Source: Luteolibacter arcticus
GTDB taxonomy: Bacteria; Verrucomicrobiota; Verrucomicrobiia; Verrucomicrobiales; Akkermansiaceae
DNA: 64,000 nucleotides
Direction: 5' to 3'
Assembly (NCBI RefSeq): GCF_025950235.1
Contig: NZ_JAPDDT010000008.1
Coordinates: 124,001 to 188,000, forward strand
The notes beneath the pieces were generated by a model that worked only from the letters and a program-made list of their open reading frames with translations, did not search any database and was not told the DNA's origin. Made by a program: the position numbers and the translations under genes. Shown piece by piece: positions 33,745 through 44,000 of the stretch (positions are counted from its first letter, which is position 1; the number at the start of each line of letters is the position of its first letter).

Positions 33745-34373
33745 CAGGCAGAGCGCAGGTAAAGCATTGTGATTTCTGCTGCCTCCTTTTTTGGATCGAT
33801 CCCAAGACCGTCGGTGATCAGAAGTCCGGTATGAGAGAGACGCCGTCACCGGAAACAAACGGATCACCCTCCGGGGTCTTGAAGCCCGGGATCATGCTCG
33901 TGGGTATCACCAAGGAGAAGCCCTCCGATTGGGCGAATCATCCCGATCCGTGCTACCGGAATCTAGCGTCGAAATCGAAGCCGAAATCCCGGACGCAGGG
34001 GTAGATGCTCTGTGGGATCTTCCCGAGCGATTCAACGGAAGCGAGGCAATCAACCATGTCGATGCCGCACGCACTCTTCGCTTGTCGTGCTTCGCATCCT
34101 TGAGAGCCACGTGGCGGCGAAGAGGAAGGCTGGTCGGTGTTTCGGGATAAGGCTGCGCGGCCCGATTGAACGATCATCGGACAATTGCCTAACATGTATT
34201 AGGTAGATTCCCCCTGGTGCCGGTGCGTCAATTTCGTCATGCGACGAAATTGAACCGATGATGCGATGGAAAGTTCTTGGCAAGGCGAACTCCTTCGGTA
34301 GCAAGTCACGCTCGTTCTGCGCATGTCCATGTTAGTGGATTGATGCGCCTGAGCCTCCAAAAACCTCCGTTCC
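33745..34373. other. Intergenic stretch upstream of the RCC1-RHS locus
   Basis: About 630 bases. A plus-strand frame at 33929-34150 (SSVEIEAEIPDAGVDALWDL, PERFNGSEAINHVDAARTL) has somewhat protein-like composition but no start signal or family, and could be a remnant. CCTAA-6-TTAGG (34191-34206 region) and the hairpin at 34230-34251 are the only structures. The promoter of the RCC1 gene should lie between that hairpin and 34374. Confidence 0.4.
34230..34251. other. 9-bp inverted repeat upstream of the RCC1 gene
   Basis: AATTTCGTC (34230-34238) and GACGAAATT (34243-34251) flank the loop ATGC. It is AT-rich, unlike the surroundings, and lies about 120 bases before the RCC1 start codon. It could be an operator or a weak bidirectional terminator; the sequence alone does not decide. 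Confidence 0.45.
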
Positions 34374-37300
34374 ATGAAGAGACGCCCATTCACATTGCCC
34401 GGAAGCATTGCATTGATCGTTGCGGCACAATGCGTTTCTTCAGTTTCGTGGGGAGAGATCGAGGCCCCGGTCTTCAGTCCTTCGCCCGGTGACTTCTCGG
34501 TGGGGCTCGACGTGGCGATCACTGCGCCGACTCCGGGGTCGGAGGTCCATTACACGTTGAATGGCGCGGAGCCGACGCGTTTCGATCCGGTCATCGTTTC
34601 GGGCAGTGCGATTCGGATCAGCAGGACATCGAATCTGAAAGCGAAAGCCTGGGTCGGGGTGGATCCGAGCAACGTGTCCGAGTCGACATTCCGGATTACC
34701 GGCTCGATTTCGTGCGGCTATCAGCATGGGCTGGCCATGAGCGTCGCGGGACGGCTTTGGTCGTGGGGCGAGCAGGGGAGCGGCAGGTTGGGCAACGCGA
34801 ACACCGCGAGTGCCGATGTCGTTTCGCCGGCGCAAGTGCTTCTGAACCAGACTCCGGTCTATTTCGACATGGGGTCCCGGATTGCTGCAGGATATGACCA
34901 TTCGGTTGCGTTGGATCAACAGGGAAACGTCTGGGCATTCGGAGAAAATGGCGACGGCCAGTTGGGGAACAACGCCACGGCGGACAGTGGCTTGCCGGTC
35001 CGCGTGCTGGAAAGCACGACCGCCGGAGATTATCTTGAGGGCTGTGTCGGAATTGACGTAGGACAGATTTTCTCGGTGGCCCTTCTATCTTCGGGCATTC
35101 CCGTGGCTTGGGGCTCGCAGGCGTCAGGAAGGCTGGGCAACGGCGTCACCAGCTCGAATGCACGCAAGTATGCGGCGGTCGTCATGAACGGGGATGTTGC
35201 CGGCTACCCCGCATTGAGCGGCATTCGTCAGGTTGATGCCGGCTACGGACACGCCATGGCGCGCGAGCCGAATGCCGTTGAAGCGGCGGGCGGTCTCGGA
35301 CGGGTGTGGGTGTGGGGCCGGAATCATGTCGGGCAGTTGGGCCGTGGTGACACAAATCAGATCTCCCGTGCCTATCCCATGCTTTTGGCGGCCAACACTG
35401 TTTTGACCGACGCGATCGATGCCTCGGGCGGAGGGGCGCACACCTCCGTGGTGCGCTGGAAGGACGGGGATTCGAATCTCGAAGGCACGGTCTGGTCGTG
35501 TGGCTCACGGGAGTTCGGGCGCCTGGGCAATGGATCGACTTCCAGCGGTGATGTCCTCTATCCGGTGAAGGCCAAGAAAGTCGGCAACACCGACCTCACC
35601 GGCGTGGTGCAGGTTTCGGCGGGGCCTTCCCATACCCTTGCGGTGGACCGGCAGGGTCACGTTTGGGCTTGGGGCAACAATCAGTACGGGCAGTTGGGCG
35701 ACGGGACCATCACTCACAGCGGCTATGCACTGATGGTGAAAAACACGGCTGGAACCGGAGTTCTTGAGAACATTGTCATGGTCTCCGCGGGTGGCGAGAG
35801 CACCTCCGGACGGAGCATGGCGCTGGCAGCGGACGGCACCATCTACGTGTGGGGTCGGAATGACGACGGGCAATTGGGCAACGGGCAGACGGCCAACGCT
35901 ACGACGCTCCCCATGGCCCACACTCATAACAACGTCAGCGAGGGCGCGCCTTCGCTTGCGATGGAAGTTGAAGTCACGGCTCCGAATTCTCCGGGCAAGG
36001 CGGTGGTGGATTTCGCTCCCGCCCATTCGGCCCCCGGCGGAGTGGGCAATATCGATCATGTCGTCGCCTATCTGGACGGTGCCGTCGCGGGCACGCTCAG
36101 CGGGCCTCCGTGGACGGTTTCCGTCGACTCACTGGGTTACGGCAGTCATCAGGTCTATGGCATCGCCACGGACAACGAGGGCAATACCGCCATGTCGCCC
36201 TCGGTGAGATTCACCATCGGTGACTTGACCGGGGACCCGAGCATGGATGAGGACGGCGATGGCCTGACCAATGCACGGGAGCTGCAATTGAACTCAGATC
36301 CCAACGACGACGACTCCGATGACGACGGCATGGAGGACGGCTTCGAAGAGGCCTACTTCACGCCTCAAGCCATCATGGATCCTGGCACGCAGCTTCCGCA
36401 GTATGGACCGGCCGGAAATCTGGACGGGGACTCGATGAACAACCTGGATGAGTGCGATGCGGGCACCTTGCCTAACAACTACAACGAGCAATTCTCGATC
36501 ACCACGGCCCAGGCACGTTGGTTTGGTGTGAAAGGCACCTACTATCAGCTCCAATGGGCTCCATTCCTCTTCGGGCCATGGAAAGGGTTTGAACCGTTCC
36601 GTGTAGGAGCAAACGCTTGGATCGAGATCAAGATGGATGATCTCTATTACACCAGGACAGGGTACTGGAGGATGGAGTACTTTTCGCTGCACGATGACGT
36701 GACGTGGGATGACGACTGGGACGGGGACGGGATGGAGACCTGGTGGGAGATCGACCATGGCTTCGCCTACGGCCCGCCCGACGGCTTGACCACCATCAAC
36801 GGTGCCGGTGGCGACCCGGACGGCGACGGACTCACGAATATCCAAGAATGGAACCTACGGGCACAGGGCTTCAGCCCGAGGATGCGGGATTCGGATGGCG
36901 ACGGCTACTCGGACTCGATCGCACTGGGCCTCGCCGGATACTGGAAGCTTGATGATGGAAGTGGTGTCAACGCAATCGACTCATCCGGCCTCTATCGGAA
37001 TGCATTGCTCGTGCCCGCGCCGGGTAACGGTGGTGCTCCTGACTTGTCGACAGAGGTGGGCATGCGCTCCGGGGCACTTTCCTTTGTTGCATCCGACGAC
37101 GCCCACCTGAGCATTCCCGATGGATCATTGACGCCCGTCCTGGATGGCACGACCGACGCGACGGTCAGTCTCTGGTTCACCAGCACCGCGCCGATTTCCG
37201 CCGGTTACTCGCGGGCACTTTTGAGCGCCACCGGCGCGGGCAATCTGCCCACCTGGACGATCACCTTGGAAAGATTGGTGGGCGGGCAACTCCTGCTGAA

Positions 37301-38054
37301 AAGCACTGCGCCCGGCGGGTCGGGCGAGTGGCCGCTTGCCTGGCCGGTCGATGCTGCTTCCGGCGACTGGCACCATGTCGTCGTCGTGCGCCATGCGGGT
37401 GGCTACCGGGCGCGCCTCGATGGGATCTCGTTGGACGACGCCTCGGTGACGACGGCTCTCGGCGCCCTTGATGTCACAAGCCTCTGCCTCGGACGGGCCC
37501 ATGACGGCGCGGGGAGCTTCATTGCCGGATCGGGCTGGCTCGGGGCGATGGATGAAGTTCGAATCTATCGGCGCGCCATCGAGAGCGCCTACCTCAATGA
37601 CCTGTTCGCCCCGAATGACAGCGACCGCGACGGTCTTCCCGATCTTTGGGAAAACAAGTGGTTCGGGAATCTTTCCCAGACTGGCTCGGATGACAGTGAC
37701 CTCGACGGGGTAAACAATTTCGCCGAGTTCATGGCGGGGAGTCCGCCGGGCGATTTCTACAACGGGCAGATCCCGACCGTGACCGTGATCGAGGGCGCTC
37801 CCCAAGAAGTCGTCCGTGGCGATGTGTCGCGGAAGATCGTCTTCGAAGTGACGGTGCCTTCGAAAACCCACCCTTATCCGGCACGGGACCGGGTCGCGGG
37901 TGCGCCCGTCTCGCTCAAGGCACTCGCGGTCACGGCAAACGTCAAGCCAGGCAGGCTGTCCGAGGATCCGGAGGGAGCCGATTCGACGAGCCGCAAGATC
38001 CTCACCACCGGCTCGGATGGACGGGTCACGGTCTATTTCATCGCCCCTCGCTAG
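34374..38054 (+). CDS. Secreted RCC1-propeller protein with LamG-like domain
   Basis: 1226 residues; signal MKRRPFTLPGSIALIVAAQC, cleavage near SWG. Domains: chitobiase C-terminal-like (about 31-108, VHYTLNGAEPT); RCC1 repeats from about 111 to 519 with the hallmark GxxHxxAxxxxGxxWxWGxNxxGQLG (for example GHVWAWGNNQYGQLGDGT), enough for about seven blades; an Ig-like domain to ~620; Asp-rich calcium-binding repeats (DEDGDGLTNARELQLNSDPN); a LamG-type domain at about 853-1080 (GYWKLDDGSG, MDEVRIYRRAI); and a final Ig-like domain. RCC1 propellers are protein-interaction platforms. The RHS toxin gene starts 19 bases downstream with a good ribosome site, so the two are surely co-transcribed and probably act together outside the cell. 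Confidence 0.85.
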   Translation: MKRRPFTLPGSIALIVAAQCVSSVSWGEIEAPVFSPSPGDFSVGLDVAITAPTPGSEVHYTLNGAEPTRFDPVIVSGSAIRISRTSNLKAKAWVGVDPSNVSESTFRITGSISCGYQHGLAMSVAGRLWSWGEQGSGRLGNANTASADVVSPAQVLLNQTPVYFDMGSRIAAGYDHSVALDQQGNVWAFGENGDGQLGNNATADSGLPVRVLESTTAGDYLEGCVGIDVGQIFSVALLSSGIPVAWGSQASGRLGNGVTSSNARKYAAVVMNGDVAGYPALSGIRQVDAGYGHAMAREPNAVEAAGGLGRVWVWGRNHVGQLGRGDTNQISRAYPMLLAANTVLTDAIDASGGGAHTSVVRWKDGDSNLEGTVWSCGSREFGRLGNGSTSSGDVLYPVKAKKVGNTDLTGVVQVSAGPSHTLAVDRQGHVWAWGNNQYGQLGDGTITHSGYALMVKNTAGTGVLENIVMVSAGGESTSGRSMALAADGTIYVWGRNDDGQLGNGQTANATTLPMAHTHNNVSEGAPSLAMEVEVTAPNSPGKAVVDFAPAHSAPGGVGNIDHVVAYLDGAVAGTLSGPPWTVSVDSLGYGSHQVYGIATDNEGNTAMSPSVRFTIGDLTGDPSMDEDGDGLTNARELQLNSDPNDDDSDDDGMEDGFEEAYFTPQAIMDPGTQLPQYGPAGNLDGDSMNNLDECDAGTLPNNYNEQFSITTAQARWFGVKGTYYQLQWAPFLFGPWKGFEPFRVGANAWIEIKMDDLYYTRTGYWRMEYFSLHDDVTWDDDWDGDGMETWWEIDHGFAYGPPDGLTTINGAGGDPDGDGLTNIQEWNLRAQGFSPRMRDSDGDGYSDSIALGLAGYWKLDDGSGVNAIDSSGLYRNALLVPAPGNGGAPDLSTEVGMRSGALSFVASDDAHLSIPDGSLTPVLDGTTDATVSLWFTSTAPISAGYSRALLSATGAGNLPTWTITLERLVGGQLLLKSTAPGGSGEWPLAWPVDAASGDWHHVVVVRHAGGYRARLDGISLDDASVTTALGALDVTSLCLGRAHDGAGSFIAGSGWLGAMDEVRIYRRAIESAYLNDLFAPNDSDRDGLPDLWENKWFGNLSQTGSDDSDLDGVNNFAEFMAGSPPGDFYNGQIPTVTVIEGAPQEVVRGDVSRKIVFEVTVPSKTHPYPARDRVAGAPVSLKALAVTANVKPGRLSEDPEGADSTSRKILTTGSDGRVTVYFIAPR

Positions 38055-38073
38055 AATCTAACAGGAATTTCAC

Positions 38074-41000
38074 ATGAAGCGGAAAATTCATCTTGCGATC
38101 GCTGTTGCGGCATCATGTTGCGGAGCGCTGGTCTGCGCGCTCCCGGACGAATCCCACAAGGTCGAGGCGACGGTTACCGATCCGAACCAGCCGGGCGGAA
38201 GCCCTGGCCAGCCTCCCTCTGCCAACGCGGCGATGTTGGTGGTGGAGGACTTCGATCGCGACGGGGTCTCCAACACCGCGGAGGACTTGGACAACAGCGG
38301 GACTTACAACACCGGGGACCGGAGCAACTTCAAGAACGCGGATACCGACGGCGACGGTCTGAATGATCTGGTGGACCCGGTGCCATTGGTCAATCACTTC
38401 AGGGATCGGGCCGACTACTACGCCCTGCCGCAAGGAGTCCGAGACAGGTACGCTCCGACCGCTGCCCGAGCCGGGCAGGGTATTGCCGGTGGCAAACCAC
38501 AGGGAGGCTATTTCGACTTCTCGACCTACGAGACCGTGGCGAGCGGGGAAAAGCACGCCTCAGTGCTCGATGACTACTTGCTATCGAACGGTAACGGAAC
38601 GTTTTACCACGAGAGGCCGAACTCGAGGAGTGCCGTCCAGCACGTGATCAATGCTTCCAGCTCACCTACGGTGGCCAGCGTCGGTCAGATTTCGACCCGC
38701 CTGGTCAAAGGGACTGGGAGCTTGGCGGCAAATTCCCTCAATCAATACTATCAGGGACTGACAGCGGGAAGCAAGGGGCTCCTGAGTGTCACCAAGGGTA
38801 ACGGCCTCCTCACCGGGGCCGGCGCCGAGAACCTGAAGCATGACCTTTACGTTCCATTCAATGCGTTGTTCCTATCGGCCAGTGTCAAGGTCACGGGAAG
38901 CCTGAGCACGGGGACGAAGGCCTATATCGCTTCGAACAGGATCTGGGGCAGCGGTGGGAACGGGATGGGAGTTTTGGATATCCAGGTGTACCGCCGGACC
39001 AGTCCGGATCCGGCGTTGCGAGTGCCGGTCTTACAGGTGCGTTACGGTTCCAATCCCACATCGGCAGTAGTCGTCCGGGAATGGAAGTATCCTGAGTCTG
39101 TCGGAGATTGGCATGATGTTGTCGTCGACTTGTCGGGCAACAACGATGCTGCAGCTTCTTGCTGGATTGATGGGAAACTTGCCGACAAGACCGACAATGC
39201 CGATGTCGCGACAGGGACGCAGATTACGAATAGTGACACGGCTGGTCAGTACCGGCATATATTCTTCGGTTCCACGTTCTCAAGCGTGAACATCGCGCCA
39301 TCGATCGATCAATATTACCTTGGTTCGGGATGGGTGATCGATCCCGGCGTGTCGGTCAATCTGGACCGGATTTTCATCGGGAACCGTGCTTCTCTGACGG
39401 CAGCGGATCGCAGCGGATTTATCAATCCGGATACGGATGGCGATGGGGCTTATGACCGGGAGGAGGGTAACACGGCCCGATTCCACTATTCCGACGATCC
39501 GGATTTCGATGGCCTGAAGACCGTCGACGAATTGGCCGGATATCTCATCGGCGGCCAACTGCGGAAGCCATCTCCCAGCAGGTTCGACACGGATAGCGAC
39601 GGCTTTGGTGACCGGTGGGAAGTAGAGAATCTCTTCAACCCCTTGGACGAGGCCGAACCGTCGCAACTCGGCGACCTCGATGACGATGACGTCTCGAACT
39701 ACCTGGAGCACTTGTACGGCACCAATCCCCGCGACCCGGCCGACCGGCCCAAGGATCCCCTGCCGAGCGGACTCCTGCTGGGACAGGGAGTTCATGCCAA
39801 TCCCAACACATGGTTCCAAGGATTCGCAGGAGAGCCCATGGCCGGCATCGCCGGACTTGGCCAGCTCGGCTCATTCTCAAGCTCGCCTCCGCCACCGGAA
39901 ACGCCATCCACGGTCAAGCTCTGGCTGGGAGATCCATCAGGCTCCCGCAGCGAACGCTGGCTCCTGGACTTCGGCGGCGACGTTGGCATCGTGAACGACT
40001 CGAACCCTGTCCACCACTCGCTGGGAGGTCCCGAGAGCATCCTCAATTGGGACCAACTCCCGAACATGGAGGTGCTGCCTTCCCGGGAGCAGTGGCACAT
40101 GATCAGCCTCTCTCACCGAGGGTCCCTGCCGGTGCCCGGATCGGATCCGAATTCAACCTACAACATCCCGGACTTCGACTATGCCGCGCGCGTCGACGTC
40201 AGTCCGGAGTCCTGGGTCCTCTATGATCCTCCGATGGGGGGCGGCGCTCCGTCAGATCAATTGCTCAATCATCCTCCGCCATTGGGGGGAACGCCATCCC
40301 TGGAAACCCACTCGAACGCTGGCGAGAATGCGGATACCGAGTTCTGGCGGAAGAGAGCCTATCTTATCCCGATCGAGAAGAGCTCGTCATCAAGTCTCTC
40401 GGTATCCCTGTCGGGCAGTGATGCCGCCGGTCCGCGCTACCGGAAGATCGACCTCAGCGGACGCCCTCTGGCCGATGAAAAGCCCGAAACGAGCGAGGAA
40501 ACGGACACGAAGGCTGAAGAGACCTTTGTCGATGCCTTTGACCTGTCGCTGCGGCACGACACGTCGTTTGTCTCGCTGCCACTGGCGGCCACCGATCTCG
40601 TGATCGAGGCAAATGCCTCGCTGACTGAAACCACCTGGGATGAAAGATCGGGCATCCGTCCCTACGAGTCGCTGACGAATCCGTTTGGCGTTTGCTGGAG
40701 ATCCAATCTGTGCAGCTACATCGAGGTGGTCGAGGAGGTCAACGGAAGCGGAACCGACCCGGTTTCGATCAATGTGATCGATGAACAGGGGTCTCCCCAG
40801 CGATTCACCACGGATGGAAAGGGAAGCTTCTTCCCCTGGCCATCCTCGAGGAGCGACAAGAAGAGCTTCGAGAACACGCTCACGCTCAATTCGAATACTT
40901 TCGTATTCCGGAAGAAGTACGGAAACACCCTGACCTTCCGCAAGTGCGTGGCCTGGCACATGTATCCCGGGAATCGCCTCGATCCTGGCGACAGCGGCAG

Positions 41001-44000
41001 GAAGCATACCTACTATCGCCTGGAGCAGGTGGTCGACCGGTACGGTAGCCGGCTTCTTTACGATTACGGTCTTCCGATCACCTTGGTGAACAAGGTTTCA
41101 CTGATCCCGCTGAAGATCTCCAGCCCCGACCGTCCCGGCCAGCTGATCGAGATCACCCGGAGCACCGACGGCCGCCGGGTCGAACTCCTCCGCGACGGGG
41201 AGAACCGCGCCGTCGACTTCCACTACGCGGACATCGAGTATCGGGAACTCGGCGCTTCCCTCGCGAAGGGAGCAAGCGCCCCGGGTGAAACGGCGGGAAC
41301 GATCAATAACCAGTCGAAAAAGCTCACGTCGATCACCTATCCCGACGGCACCACCCAGTCCTTCGGATACCAGGTGTTCGCGGAGATGGAGGAGGAGATC
41401 CCAGACCGGACCAAGCCGGCCGAACGGACGTTCACCAGGCATTTCCATACCAACGTGACAAGCATGACGGACAAGCAGGGGGCAACCCATGGCTTCACCT
41501 ACGAGCCGAATATCTACACGACCTTCTATCGCAATTCCGACAAGGCGAGCGGCTTCTATATCCCTGGCACTGACATCGACGGCCTCCCGGAAGATGCCAA
41601 GGACTATGTGAACGCATACCTCGACTCACTCAACGAGGGAGTCGAAGCCGGCGGCGGTCCGTTCAACCCCAATCAACGGGTCTATGGACTTCCACGGCTG
41701 CTGTCCCAAGTCCAGCGGCCGGGCGTCTCCACCCCTACGGTCTTCACCGGCGTCGGCCGGAGTTTCCAGATCACCCTTGATGGTGCCGGCAAGCCCGTGG
41801 TCACGGCCAGTATCGCGACCCAGGTGACTGATGGCGCATTGGGCAAGACCTACTACACCTTCCCCGGTGTCGCGGCCGAGATTGTCGATTGGGACGTCAG
41901 CGGCACCGCCGACTCGGGAAGCATCGGGATCGAGTGGATGGTGTATTATACCGGGATGGAGATCGCCTTCGGGGCGGCCGCACCGGGGCAAACGGGCTAC
42001 CTTGGCAAGGAGTCCTTCACCTTTGATCTCGGATCGGGACTGTCGCTGAAGACCGCCACCGATGTCTACGGCGCCACCACGGAATGGTTCTATGAGGCCC
42101 CCCAGCCGGTCAGTTTCCTGCCGGTCCAACCGAAGGGCATGCCGAACCTGATGACCGCGTGGTCGGATCCGACTTCGAAGCTGGATGCGCTGGGACGTCG
42201 CGAGAGCTACGTCTACGAAGGGGACTACCGGACCCTGACGATCTCGGATGACGTCCACAACGTCCGGACCGAGACCATGGTCGATGGACTGGGCCGACGG
42301 ACCGGAGTGACGGTCAGCCAGAATGACACCGGCGCGTTGCTCAGCAGTGAATCGTTCCACTACGAGCATCCCCAGTTCAAGGCCTTCATGACCAAGCGGG
42401 TGGTCCGGGCCTTCCAGAAGGAGCGGGATTGGGTGGACGACATCGTGACGGTTTATCAGCCCGATGCCCTCGGCCGGGTATGGAAGGAAACGCTGGATCC
42501 CAAGGGACTCGCGATCACGACGACCTACACCTACGACATTTCAAACCGCAAGACCTCGACGAAGGATCCGATGGGCAATGTCACGTCGTTCCAATATGAC
42601 GTGATGGGAAATGTGGTGAAGGCGAACTACCCGGCGACCTTGACCGTTGATGGCCTCAGGTCTTGCTCGACGATTCTGCGGTACGACAAGAATGGCAACA
42701 AGGCAGTGTCCATCGACGAGAATGGAAACGCCACCATCTGGGTGCGTGACCAGCTCCAGCGGGTCATCCACGAGATCCGGGACATGGATGGGCAGGGGAT
42801 ACCCACGTCCGCCTTGGGCAGTCCCGTGACGATCGCGCCCTCGTATGCCTCCAGCCACATCACGGGAAGCGGGGCCGCCGCCGATCTTGTCAGCACGATG
42901 GTTTACAACGGCGTCGGTAGCCAGGTGATGGCGGTGGATCCCCGTGGGATTGCGACGGTCACCGCGGTGGATGGACTTCAGCGTCCCACCGCGACGTTTT
43001 CGGGAGTTCCTGGCATGGCCAGGAGCGGAACGAACGGAGTTGCTCCTTTGGTCCCGTCGGTCGGCACCTTGACGGGTGACGCCCAGGCATCGGATTCGGT
43101 AACGCACACCGACATGTACTATGCCACGCCAGGGGCGAACGGAAAGGTCACGCTCGGGGATCTGCTGGTTCCCACCCCGCTGCTCTCGGCACCGGCTGTG
43201 AACGTGGCACCGGGCAGCTTCACCTACGGCGGAAGCAGCGTGTTTGATTCCGATGGTTTCCGGCCGCTCAAGACGATCAGCCGTGATGTCGTTCTTGGCA
43301 GCGACGGTACCACCATCGACCTGGTGTCGTATGCTCACTACGACGCCGCGCACCGTCTGCTCTTCGTCCTCGAGCAGTTCCAAGGGCCGGACATCAGTTC
43401 GAATCCTGACGACTTCTCCCTCAAGAAGCAGAGCTACAGCTCGGTCAGCAGCGAGAAAGAGGCGCGGGTGACCACCACTTCCGATTCCAAGGGCCGCATT
43501 ACCACGGCCGAGATGGACGGCCTGCAGCGGCTGGTCCGGGTGACGGATAGCCCATGGAAGACCACGGCTGGCGAGCAAGGCAGGATCACCGAGACCTACT
43601 TTACCAGCACCGGCTTGAAATACCTGGTGGTGGACGCGCTGGAGCGCCCGGTCGAGACGGACTACGACAGCGCCGGCCGGCCCGTGAAGGTCTGGCTGTC
43701 GATCTCGGGCGATCCGAAGAATGGCGTGCCGGAGCCGGATGTGGAGGACCCAGCCATCGACCGGCTCGGCGGGATGTCTCCCAAGACGACCACGGAGTAT
43801 GACAAGAACGGCAACGTGGTGGCGACGACCAATGCCCTGGAGCAACGCTGGGAATACCAGTATGATCCGCGGAACCGCAAGACCTGCGAGATCCTCCCCG
43901 CGGTCATCGATGCCCGCGATCCCAACGACCCCGTGCCGGACTCGAATCCCTACAAGTGCACGCGCTATGATGGGGTTGGCAATGTCACCTTCACCCGCGA

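Noticed and set aside
33929..34150. Possible small gene (SSVEIEAEIPDAGVDALWDL)
   Set aside because: There is no ribosome site, the C-terminal third is Arg-rich, and no family is recognised. It is mentioned only in the gap entry.
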